From Gamarada debralockiae (lineage: Eukaryota > Ascomycota > Leotiomycetes > Helotiales > Hyphodiscaceae), in the NCBI GenBank assembly GCA_002803225.1, contig NXFV01001980.1, forward strand, positions 1 through 16,594: a DNA stretch of 16,594 nt, in the 5' to 3' direction. Of this stretch, positions 1 to 9,500 are shown in pieces. The notes under the pieces are model-generated. The model was given only the letters and a program-made list of their open reading frames with translations, was not told where the DNA came from and did not search any database. A program made the translations under genes and the position numbers. Every line of letters starts with the position of its first letter. Position 1 is the stretch's first letter.

Positions 1-259
1 ATGCGGTTAGCTCAGGAACGTTGATTGCTCAACTTCAAATCAGCCTTCCTTCACATTGTTGCATTCGCAATTGCCACAACAATAACCATGGAAGGCAAAC
101 GGGATGTGGAGGCGGGCCTCTTCCCGACCTCCCAAAACATCATCCATTACAGCAACCATGGCCGGCTTCAGCGAATGGTGCCGTTCTATCAGAAAAAGGA
201 AGCCCAAGGCACCCAAACAGTGAGACGACTCCAAACAACTACAAGACAACGACCTAAAC

Positions 260-1827
260 ATGCCTCAAGATCGATTCTTGGAACCCTTCTACAACACAGA
301 TCTTCTCGCACTCAACCACACCAGGTTCTTTGACCACTTCGGCATCGATAATATTCCCTTCGGCATCGCAGGCAGTGCTTCGCGCAAGACCCCCAGCGTT
401 GCAGTACGCCATAATGACCTTGTCTTTTTCTTGAGCGGTCTTGCAGATGAGGGCTACCTCCCTGCACTGAAGGGCAAAACAGCTGTTCTGGAGACTTTGA
501 AGGAGGTGAGTGAATTTGAATCGTTCACTGAGAGTCAGGGATTCGAAGTCATTCGTTCGTTGATTATGGACGATCTGTCTTATCCGGATCCTCAGCCCAA
601 TCCTTCATCAAGAATGAGCATTCGAATATGAATCGTTCACTGACAGTCAGCAATTAGAAAACACTGAATTCTTTCGCCGCACTTCCAAAATCCGACCATC
701 GATGTGTTCGCGCCGCAATTCAAGATTTCATCAGAACTTGTCCGAAATGCCCATCGAACTCTTGTCGTCAGCGAAAATGTGCGGCAGATTCTGCAGCGAT
801 CTGCCACATATCGAAGGCAACACTCTACCTGCCCTTCTCAATTGGTGACTTTACCGACTTCTCTTGCTCCGAATACCACGTCCTGAACGCTGGCGAAGTT
901 ATATTGAAGGAACGAAAAGCCCCTGCAGGATTCTACAATTTCCCTGTTGGCTATACAGGTCGGACCTCATCTATCGTCGTTTCAGGGATGCCTGTGATCA
1001 GACCTAATGGCCAATATAAGGACGCGAGTGGAAAGATTGTCTTTGGCCCAACCAACAAACTGGATTATGAGCTGGAAGTTGCAGCCTTTGTCGGCAAGTC
1101 CAGCGAAATGGGAAAGCCTGTGAAACTTGAAGATGCGGAGGATTATATTTTCGGCTTGGTGCTGTTGAATGACTGGAGTGGTATGTTATTCGTCGGTTCG
1201 TCAAGAGATTTCAGCTGATATTCGATAGCTCGGGACATTCAAGCTCTGGAAATGGACCCCTTGGGTCCTTTGAACGGAAAGTCATTCTGTACTACAATCT
1301 CACCTTGGGTGGTCACTCTCGATGCACTAGCTCGTTTCAAAGTTGCTGGACCCGAACGAAAGCCAGACGTTGAGTTGGCGCCCTACCTTCGGCCTCAGCT
1401 AGGATTCATGACCTACGATTTGGAATTATCTGCTGATTACCTTCCTTGCAAATCAAATGGTTCAAATGGACACAGCGATTCAGGCGATGCGGAAGCCTTT
1501 ACAGTCTGCAAAACACGGTTCTCGTCTCTATACTGGACTATACTCGATCTGATCGCGCAGCAAACGATTAATGGGTGCCCGCTCAATGTAGGCGATTTGT
1601 TAGCAACCGGCACGATCTCAGGTCAAACTCTTACCAGCCGAGGCTGTCTGATGGAGTCGCCATCGGGGGTAGAATATGGCACTAATCCTAGCAAGGCTAA
1701 GAAAATGCTGCAGTCTTTGGGGGATGGAGACACACTTACTCTGATAGGCAGGGCCGGTGAAGGAGTTGGCTTTGGAGACTGTGTTGGGACGATTCATGCT
1801 GCGAATGCAATCGCTGATTGTAAGTGA
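260..1827 (+). CDS. Fumarylacetoacetase-family hydrolase (three exons)
   Basis: This gene encodes a C-C hydrolase of the fumarylacetoacetase (FAH) family, which splits fumarylacetoacetate in tyrosine/homogentisate breakdown. The exact substrate of this paralogue is unknown. Exons are 260-505, 658-1180 and 1229-1827. The introns are GTGAGT..TTAG (152 nt) and GTATGT..ATAG (48 nt, branch-like CTGAT), and the frame stays open throughout, giving about 455 aa. The N-terminal domain contains NIPFGIA. The catalytic domain keeps GDFTDF (D149), H156, LDYELE (E220, E222), NDWSARD (D254) and K274, which match the metal and catalytic residues of mammalian FAH. The usual YHGR is YTGR here, which I believe is normal for a fungal side branch of the family. 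The last codons are ambiguous: a GTAAGT at 1820 could start a terminal intron ending at 1888, changing only the final two residues. No homogentisate dioxygenase or maleylacetoacetate isomerase lies nearby, so a side pathway is more likely than core tyrosine catabolism. Confidence 0.9.
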
Positions 1828-2334
1828 AGGATTCAGAGTCGGATTGTTGAGCCTGGTGAATGACTCAGTGAGCAATCGTTAATTCCAGATGAATGATTGA
1901 AACTGCTATTTTATGGGCATAGATCCACTAGTTTACACGTGTGTATGATAGCCGATACGACTCAGTCCACTTTATCATGCATGTCTTTGATTGCGGGAGC
2001 CTCAACTCCAATCTACCAAGTGGTGTCAACGATTTACCGAGGTCCTGCACTTCCTCCCTAGGATCTCTGCCAATCCATTGCGCCGTTATACATGCAGTTA
2101 TAATCCATGAATTGTTCCGGATTCCTTGATTTCACATCTGCAACTCTCACTGCAACCGCATTGTTAGAATTCACAACTTTATTTCAGTCTTTCCCTTTTC
2201 CGTAGCTAGTTTTGCGCTCTGTCTACTGTATGTCTGGATAAGAGTCGCCCGCGTTTTGCGTATGTCATCGATCTCCTACGAGCCGTCAACACCAATACTG
2301 GATAGGGCAGTTAGGTCCTGACCTTCAATCGACC
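1828..2334. other. Intergenic stretch between convergent FAH gene and monooxygenase pseudogene
   Basis: I see no supportable gene here. The stretch lies between the 3' end of the FAH gene and the 3' remnant of the monooxygenase pseudogene on the opposite strand. It probably holds the FAH 3' UTR and possibly the lost C-terminal end of the monooxygenase, of which nothing recognisable remains. Short ORFs here have no recognisable motifs. Confidence 0.5.
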
Positions 2335-3554
2335 CCTGACTTTCTCATCGGCGGGCTTTCCTGGAATGTAGGTGAACATGGCGCCAAGAGCTTCTTGAAC
2401 TCTCAGTCAGTAGCAACCTACTATCTTTTCGGCGATTAACAAACCGCATCCTCAATCTCTGACTCGCGCATTGTTCCTGCGTGGGCAGCATCGCATGACT
2501 TGCATCCCAATAATAATGGTACGTCCCTTCGTCCACGTCTCGAGCAGATGCAGATCTTTCAACTGCCAAAGTCCAGTTCAGGTGTATACACGAATAGTCA
2601 TTTGCACCAATCTGGAAAGTCCTTGAAGCTTGGAAGAAGGCTGGTCATGTTGCCTTGCGTTGTCCAAGACGTGTTTTTCGTATCTTCATTTACTTGCACT
2701 GGCTAACATCAGCTCGAGACCTCGGAAATTGAAGAGGGGGTTAAGATGGCCTCACCACCTGGCACCATAGCGACGACACAGCACACCTCGCCATTCCTGG
2801 CGGGGCCCATGATCAATCGACGGTCTTGACCCATCACCATGGTCGTCCAGCTATCTCTTGAACCCAAGAAGTGAGTTATCTCGGCATCTTTCTCAATATC
2901 ACTCGCTTTGATATCATCCGGTACGCCGCTACGCCTCTCGCTACTGGCTCTACCTCCTTTCCCAAAATACTTGTCCGAATTTGACTTCGGATTCCACCAG
3001 CGCCAACTATTAGATCAAAATCACTTAGCATCTCGCCACTCTCCAGCGTCACTGACCCGGTATCACAGTTAGCAGACACCACCCGGCTGGGGACTCGGAT
3101 TTCTGCCCCTGGGCTTGAGCTGGATGAAGACGTGGCCGCTTCCTTGAGGATTGAATGCAGATCTTGAGATGGTACACAACGCGGTCACCGCCATACTCCA
3201 CTTTTGAGGTCAAATCGATGCGATTGTGCTCTTTGCCATCTGTTGAACAGATCGGGGAAGCACGATCAATCATAGAGCCGCGTTCTTTGAGTGCTGGTCT
3301 GAGACCCCATTGTTTCTCTAGGGTCTTTGAGGCATTGGGTTGCAGGGAGATCGTGGCGCCTATTTCTCGGTTCAGAGATGATTGTTGGAGTATAAGGATC
3401 GAGTGGTTGATGCGCGTAGGGCGATTGCCTGAGAGTGTTAGAAATGGTGGGAATCTGGTGGGTGATGGGAAGCTCTTACGGACGCCAACCCCGCTATGCC
3501 ACCACCGACAATGAGGATTCGGCAAGTATCCGAGGAGCTGTCAATTGAACTCAT
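2335..3554 (-). pseudogene. FAD-dependent monooxygenase (salicylate hydroxylase-like), decayed
   Basis: This is a broken group A flavoprotein monooxygenase, a family that hydroxylates aromatic rings with FAD and NAD(P)H. The start ATG at 3554 leads into RILIVGGGIAGLAS, the dinucleotide-binding GxGxxG motif. A normal-looking 51-nt intron follows (3479-3429, branch CTAAC). Pieces in shifting frames then give REIGATISLQPNAS, the VVYH..DLHSILK site, FDLIVGAGGIRS, SRDSWTTMVMGQDRR, the FAD-ribityl motif GDASHAMLPTQ (about 2512-2480) and ALGAMFTYIPGKPADEK near 2340-2395. Breaks are visible as single-base shifts near 3413 (after AIALR), 3168 (inside the conserved HRQDL, one base missing) and 2905, a stop at 2598-2600, and another shift within the GDASH codons. 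These fall inside conserved motifs, so introns cannot explain them. It has the same orientation as the decarboxylase pseudogene upstream. I am confident of the family and of the inactivation. Confidence 0.88.
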
Positions 3555-4008
3555 TGAAATTTCTCTGTTTGTTTTCTTTCATAGAATTACCGGTAAAAGA
3601 TTCTTTCTGCCCTTTGCATTTGATTTGGACGAGTGTTTCTTGAGTCTTGAAGCTTCAGCAAGCTTGCATTGCACCGAACCCACAGCAGGGACTCAAGGAA
3701 TCCCTGATTTAATGCCGCGCATACCTCACTAAATTGAACAATCCCAGCTTCAAATGCGCACATGTTCCAATCATTTCAATCCGAGAGGCCGCATTGGCGG
3801 TGGAAGGTGGGGGTGGAGGTGGAGGTGGAGCATGTTTTCACTACGGGGCTTGCGAAAAGAAGGGGTCGTTCCGAACCAGCCGAACGGAACCGAAGCGAGC
3901 AAGGCGGGAGCATCACGAGGTGTAAGGCGAATGATTAGTGGGAAAGTGCTTCTTACTTAAATCTAACTTTCTTCTCTTGCAGTGCTAAAGGTACGTACTT
4001 CTAACAAG
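3555..4008. other. Gap between the two pseudogenes
   Basis: This is the former intergenic space between the decarboxylase remnant and the start of the monooxygenase remnant, so it probably held the monooxygenase promoter. It contains a G-rich GGTGGA repeat (3797-3830). A short plus-strand ORF (3734-3925) runs through that repeat and has no recognisable domain; I do not call it a gene. Confidence 0.5.
3797..3830 (+). repeat. G-rich GGTGGA repeat
   Basis: This is an imperfect run of GGTGGA/GGTGGG hexamers with several closely spaced GG and GGG runs on the plus strand. It is low-complexity sequence and could in principle fold as a G-quadruplex. It lies about 240 bp upstream of the start codon of the monooxygenase pseudogene, on that gene's template side. 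No function is claimed. Confidence 0.7.
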
Positions 4009-4862
4009 TCACTTCAACTCCATTTCTTCAAGGGAATCATGGGCGAGCGTGTGGTAAAGGGAATATGGTTGTGTCTGATCCAGAATTTGTCGTATGCCTT
4101 GATGTTACGGTGGATGTGGTAGGGAGCGAATTCGCAGGCGTTGATTATGGCGCTGTCGTCTTCTGGGCTGGCGATAGGTCGGGCGCCGAGAAGAAAGCGT
4201 CGCGTGAGAAAATCGTCCCAGGACTTGAATCAGTGTTGTGGGAAGGAAAGGTCGCAGAGGAAGGTAGATTCGAGTATCCAGTGAGGATAGGTGAGAGCAT
4301 GGAGGCACGGCTGTGAGAGCGTGCTTACCGAACCAGCCTGTCTGTGAGGTGTTGAGTACGTATGTGGAGTCTAGAGAGCCTAAGAACGAGGACTATATTT
4401 CTAGCATCTTCTTGAACTGTGCTTTGACTTTCTCGTTGAGGAAGGCGGTGATGCCACTTGGTGTTGCCATGGGCCAATCGAGGATCGCATTGATTGGCAG
4501 ACCGACGAGATCAGAGTCATTGAATGTTGGTGCTCGTGTTGAGATCTCGTTGAAGAGTTGGAGCAAATGTTTTTGTAGTCTCGGACTTGTGGTGCTCTGA
4601 AGATATTCCTAGGATATGGCTCGCGGAGGGGAACATTTCTTGAAAGAGCACATAGAGGGTTGCGTCGCCTTCGATCAAAGCTTGGATTTCTGATATGACT
4701 GGATGCAAGGGCTTTGAATTGGTTTTGACGTGCTTGATGAGGCTTGAGGGCCAGGTGCGAAGAACTTGGGTGTCTTCGGGCAGCCATTTCCCACAGCGAG
4801 GAGTTCGCAGCGTGATGTAATGAGGCCCGGTGCCGGGAGCAGGTTTTCGTCATTACTTCAGG
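4009..4862 (-). pseudogene. Phosphatidylserine decarboxylase-like (PsiD-like branch), truncated and decayed
   Basis: This is a broken member of the fungal phosphatidylserine-decarboxylase-like family that carries an extra N-terminal domain (Pfam PSDC type). That architecture is shared with PsiD-like aromatic amino-acid decarboxylases. Reading leftward, the frames give KWLPEDTQVLRTWPSSLI, LHPVISEIQALIEGD, PQVRDYKN, LPINAILDWPMATPSG, SSFLGSLDSTYVLNTSQTGW, then FKSWDDFLTRRF, ARPIASPEDDSAIINACE, NIKAYDKFWI and QPYSLYHTLAHD. Breaks include shifts near 4625 and 4566 (one base missing in a KNMLLQLFNEI-like block), a TAG at 4393-4395 where TGG would give W, a TGA at 4230-4232 just before FKSWDDF, and a shift near 4070. 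Homology stops at about 4009. The C-terminal part, which normally carries the LGST-like self-cleavage site that makes the pyruvoyl cofactor, is absent, so no active enzyme is possible. The substrate of the lost enzyme cannot be told. Confidence 0.85.
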
Positions 4863-5287
4863 AAATCGGAAGTCGACTAGATACTGAATGGAGGCAGACT
4901 GCTGCTACATTCGAGGATTCCACGCAAGGAGGCGGATGTCCTTCTTCGGACCCGCGATGTTGACAATTGTTGTCGTGGGGACTGAAAATTGGTGTTTGAC
5001 ACTTGCATCTATGCCTTTAAAGGAGGACTCGATGGATAGCCATCCAGATTATGGTAGATTGTTTGATCCAGATTGCCATTCTGATGACAATATGTACTGT
5101 ACATCCAAACAATGCAATTTATTGGACTGTATGGTTTTGCGAGATGCGTTATGCAGGTGCCTCGTGGTACCCGAATGCCTGCTTCAATGGTGATAGAAAA
5201 GGAATGAACGGTAGCAGGTTTCGACAAAGGTCTCGAGATTCTGTCAGTTCAACTCTTGAGCACTTTCTGCAAAGTATCCCCCTTCGT
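4863..5287. other. Gap upstream of the decarboxylase pseudogene
   Basis: I see no supportable gene, RNA or repeat here. The decarboxylase pseudogene's original N-terminus and promoter should have been in this stretch, but nothing before the KWLPED block is convincing. Short ORFs on both strands lack known motifs and have no plausible splice partners. Confidence 0.45.
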
Positions 5288-5743
5288 CTATTTCTCAAGG
5301 CTCGCGACCGGATGGATTGATTTCAGATCATACAACTGCCTGATGTATCGCCGAATCAGCTGCTTGACTTCTCCATGGAAATTCTGAAAGGCGGTAGATA
5401 GCAAGATTTGATCCGGTAAAATCAATCGTATGCAACTTTGCACATGGAAGAGCAGGGAGGCCGAGGAGGTTTGGGCATCCGCTTTCCTCTCTACTCCAAT
5501 CTCGATTGCTTCAAATATCCTCCTACGAGGTCGCAGCGTCGGATTAACAGCTCCGTCTCTTCCACTTGGAAGAGCACCGAAGAAAGAAAGAAGAATGTTG
5601 ATCAAAAGCGGAATGGAGTTTGCAGTCACATTTCTGGCTTTGTAATTGCCCCGGCAGCAGGCTCTCCAATCTCGATTACTCCAAACATTCTCTGGCAGAC
5701 ATCGTACAGTAAAGTTCGAAATCGGCTTCAGTTCGGAACACAC
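5288..5743 (-). CDS. Unidentified ORF, possibly a gene fragment
   Basis: This is an uninterrupted 151-codon ORF that I do not recognise. Its start codon and first dozen codons lie inside the left inverted repeat, and the rest is unique to this side. The second half reads like a soluble helical domain with alternating hydrophobic and charged residues (FHVQSCIRLILPDQIL, FHGEVKQLIRRYIRQLY). A short DNA motif, CTCCAATCTCGATT followed by RCTYCAAA, occurs twice on the plus strand inside it (about 5494-5518 and 5663-5688), and the two copies read in different frames. This suggests an internal duplication with a frame change, hence a fragment or pseudogene rather than a working gene. It could be the tail of a regulator or a remnant linked to the decayed cluster. 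Confidence is low. Confidence 0.3.
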   Translation of the reverse strand: MCSELKPISNFTVRCLPENVWSNRDWRACCRGNYKARNVTANSIPLLINILLSFFGALPSGRDGAVNPTLRPRRRIFEAIEIGVERKADAQTSSASLLFHVQSCIRLILPDQILLSTAFQNFHGEVKQLIRRYIRQLYDLKSIHPVASLEK

Positions 5744-5889
5744 AAAGATTTCATTTTGGACCCATATTTTAAGAGGAACTAACCTCTTATAGCTAGCCTA
5801 ATTCTAGACCCCTGCATTCGCTTATTTTCCCGAAGTGAGACTTCTGCCTGAGGATTGGCCGATGTCGGCGGGTAAGCTGCTGACTTAAT
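5705..5889 (+). repeat. Left inverted repeat flanking the NLR segment
   Basis: These 185 bp match the reverse complement of 11092-11295. Hand alignment shows 12 substitutions (9 transitions, 3 transversions) and one 19-nt gap, so about 93% identity outside the gap. The shared block runs from TACAGTAAAG at the outer edge to GCTGACTTAAT at the inner edge, and similarity ends sharply at both sides. No transposase or coding domain is seen, and no clear target-site duplication flanks it. It could be a MITE-like element, a terminal repeat of a larger unit, or a duplicated promoter block. Confidence 0.9.
5859..5868. promoter_or_regulatory. CCG-N4-CGG site in left inverted repeat
   Basis: The sequence CCGATGTCGG is a perfect CCG/CGG half-site pair with a 4-nt spacer. 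That is the kind of palindrome bound by fungal Zn(II)2Cys6 regulators. It is preserved in both inverted repeats (the other copy is at 11113-11122). Binding is inferred from pattern only. Confidence 0.35.
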
Positions 5890-6533
5890 AAATTAAGAGC
5901 TTTAGCACGTGCCAACAACTTACTGACTCCAGCTATTCGGCTGACCGAAGGCAGATAGATTCTGGCTCCTTAATTGTGCCATCCACTTTGTGCTTTCCGC
6001 ACTGGCAGTAGTAACCCAGAGCTCTCCCTCTTGCTTCAGAGTAGTGCATGGAATAGACTGAATAAAACGGTTCCAATTCTCCCGATCTAGTTCTCGCTTA
6101 TTTGGCCAATGGCATTGGGTCGAATGCATAACTCAGTTATACATTCGAACGCACTGTATCATAAAAATAAGCACTTTTGCAAAGCCTACGTCGCTCAAAG
6201 AAATTTCATATGAATAGAAAAAAGAAATTGAGATTTTAGTGATCAAGACACGGGATCACAAAGACTTTCTTCAGTATCCTGAGCTGTTTCTTGTTGGCTG
6301 ATGGAAAATACTTAATCCAGGCCGACGGATGGCCCAAAGCCTTGTGTGCAAAGCAGAAGCTGAAAAGCATCACTCAGAGGACCTACTTTTATTCTGTAAG
6401 TTATGAGTACCACCATCGCACTCAACTAATAAGGAAGTCTGAAATGCGTAGCTAATGACTTGCTAGTATTTGCACACCTGACGAACGTTCTTCTCAGACG
6501 TCTATCTGTCTCATAAGCCTTATCGACGCCGCG
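5890..6533. other. Upstream region of the NLR gene
   Basis: This is 644 bp of AT-rich sequence between the left inverted repeat and the NLR start codon, and presumably holds its promoter and 5' UTR. Visible elements are a CACGTG hexamer (5906-5911) and CCAAT boxes at 6073-6077 and 6106-6110, with an inverted copy at 6114-6118. No convincing TATA box stands close to the start. No gene is supported here. Confidence 0.5.
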
Positions 6534-9500
6534 ATGGCGCATCCTCCTCGAACACACGAAGATTACCAAATCGGAGTCATATGCGCCTTGGCAACTGAGA
6601 AGGCCGCCATGGTAGCGATGCTGGATGAAACTCACCCAAAATTGAAGAAGGAAAATAGCGATGAAAACGAATACACACTAGGCAGAATTGGGGTCCATAA
6701 TATCGTTATTGCATGTCTCCCCGCCGGCTTGATGGGAAATGGTCCGGCTGCTATTGTCGCAAAAGATATGCAACGAAGCTTCCCAATAAAATTCGGCCTT
6801 ATGGTCGGTGTTGGAGGCGGAGTTTGGAGCAAAAAGGATGATATTCGTCTTGGAGACATTGTTGTTAGCCAACCTACAGGCACTCATGGTGGGGTGGTGC
6901 AGTGGGACTTTGGAAAGGCGGGGAAAGGCGGGAAATTTCAACGGACTGGATCGCTTGATAAACCTCCGCCGGTTCTACTGCATGCTTTGCAAGAGTTGAG
7001 GACGTTTGATCTTACAGATGGTGTTGATATTGAAGGGTCTCTTTCTCTGATGGTCCGGAACAAGCCGCGAATGGGCCAAACCTATCGATATCAAGGAGCA
7101 GATCACGACCAATTGTTTGAGGCCACCTATGACCATGAAGGTGACGAGACGTGCGATGAGTGCAATCCTAAGCGGAGTGTACAAAGACCGGCCCGCAACG
7201 ACTCTACTCCTAGGATACACTATGGGAATATTGCATCGGGGAACGAGGTGATGAAACGTGGTACAACGCGGGATAAGATAGCTAAGGAAGAAGGCGTGAT
7301 TTGTTTCGAGATGGAGGCAGCCGGATTGATGGATAACTTTCGATGTCTAGTGATCAGGGGCATTTGCGACTACGCGGATTCGCATAAGAACAAGATATGG
7401 CAACCATATGCTGCGGCCACGGCGGCGGCATTTGCTAGAACGCTTCTCGGTTTTATCGATGAACAAGAAGTGATCAAGACGCCTTGTGAGTAGTTTGTTT
7501 GTTAGTAAACAACCCATTTAAAGATTTTATATCCAGTTTGTATTTTACTCAAGAGGGAATTGCACTATTGCTATATCCTTTCTAAAGATTTCAAAAACTC
7601 TCGGCGGTTTTATATAGTGATATGACAATTGTAGATCGCAGCTGATTCTAAATTAGTCCCTCCCAAACCACTTAGGGTGCTACCTTTTGGTCGGAATAAG
7701 GATTTTGTTGGCCGTCAGTCTCAGCTAAATCGGCTCATCACGATTCTGCATACTAAGGATACTGAGGAAGACTGTCAACGTGTAGCTCTAGTAGGCCTTG
7801 GTGGAGTCGGGAAGACCCAGATTGCCTTAGAGTGTGCTTTCCAGCTCCAGATGATCTCTCCGATGTGTTCTGTGTTTTGGGTCCGAGCAAGTGATACAAC
7901 GAGTTTCGACAATGCATATTTGGATATTGGGCAGCAACTCAAGATCCCCGGGCTTGAGAACGATAAAGCAGACGTCAAGAGATTAGTTAAGACCAGGTTG
8001 TCCCAGGAAAGTACAGGAAAATGGCTTATGATTATGGATAACGCGGATAACTTTGAAATGTTCTATCGCGACGATAAACAAGACGACAAGCCTAGTGCAT
8101 TATCTGAGTATATTCCATTTAGTACTCTTGGCGCAATCTTATTTACTACTCGGGATCGCGAGGCTGCCACAAGATATGCTGGGGCAAATATAATTGATAT
8201 AGATGAGATGGACGATACAGCATCACGGGAACTCCTTCAACGAAGTCTTCAATACAAGCAACTCATCGATGATGACGGCAGTACAAAAAAGCTACTAGAG
8301 TTGCTTGTTAATCTTCCACTTGCAATTATACAAGCAGCCTCATACCTAAATACCAAGGGTTGTACTATCACTGAGTATCTCAGAATCTATGAAGAGAGTA
8401 GTGATAATATAATCAAATTGCTGAGCAAGGACTTTGAGGATATAAGAAGATATCCGGGTATGAAGAACCCAGTTGCTACTACGTGGCTTATCTCATTTGA
8501 GCAAATCCGGGTCCGAGATCCATTAGCAGCGGACTATATGGCTTTTATTTCTTGTATCAAAGAGCAAGATATTCCCCGGGACCTCTTTCCTCCAGCTTCT
8601 GAATTCGACAAGACAGAGGCACTTGGTACTTTAAAAGCCTTTGGGTTTATTAAAGAACGCCTTAGTGGGGCATCATATGATATGCATCGATTAGTTCATA
8701 CAGCGATCCACAATTGGCTAAAGCTCAAGGACGAATGGAGAAGTTGGACTGAAAAGACTATAAAACAGATCACGAATGTTTTCCCGTGGCCCAAGCATGA
8801 GAATAGAGCTGTGTGGATAATATACCTTCCTCACGCACAGTGTGCTATTACTAGTTTTAAAAGGAGTTTTGGCGAAACAAAAGATCTGCCATGGAGATTA
8901 CTAGACTACTTAGGAGACTGCTCTCGAATTTTAGGCAAGTACAGAGAGGCCGAGGCGATGCACCGGCAGGCGCTACAGCTCACGGAGACGGTGCTCGGGA
9001 AGGATCACCTAGATACACTCGCCAGCATGAGAAACCTTGCGAAGTCACTTAGCCTGCAAGGCAAGTACTCAGAGGCTGAGGCAATAAACCGACATACACT
9101 ACAGCTTAGAGAGATAGTACTCGGGAAGAACCACCCGGATACGCTTGCTAGCATGAGTGGCCTGGCAGAATCGCTTGGCCAGCATGGGAAGTATATAGAA
9201 GCCGAGACAGTGAACCGACAGACGCTACAGCTCAGGGAGACAGTACTTGGAAAAAATCACCCAGATACACTTATGAGCATGAATAACCTTGCAGTATCAC
9301 TTGGCCAGCAAGGGAAGTACTCAGAGGCTGAGAAAGTACACTGGCATACGCTGCAGCTCAGGAAGACAGTGCTCGGGAAAGATCACCCAGACACGCTTAT
9401 GAGTATGCACAACCTTGCAACATCGCTTGTCTACCAGGGCAATTACGCAGAGGCTGAGGCGATGAATCGGCAGACACTACAGCTTAAGGAGACAGTACTC

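Noticed and set aside
3..30. tRNA-like string GCGGTTAGCTCAGG at the window start.
   Set aside because: It resembles a D-arm only; no anticodon arm, T-arm (GGTTCRAAT) or acceptor pairing follows.
3962..3996. Plus-strand pattern resembling branch point, polypyrimidine tract and CAG, then 8 nt and a GTACGT donor: a possible micro-exon.
   Set aside because: No coding exons flank it on the plus strand, and the stretch directly adjoins the minus-strand decarboxylase remnant; chance is the simpler explanation.
2335..4862. Repeat-induced point mutation as the cause of the two pseudogenes.
   Set aside because: Most lesions are single-base indels, and the genes show no obvious flood of C-to-T changes; only the TAG at 4393-4395 could be a transition.
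7775..7978. Minus-strand ORF inside the NB-ARC exon, and similar antisense ORFs within the PNP, dioxygenase and secreted-protein exons.
   Set aside because: These are shadows of strongly supported sense coding sequence.
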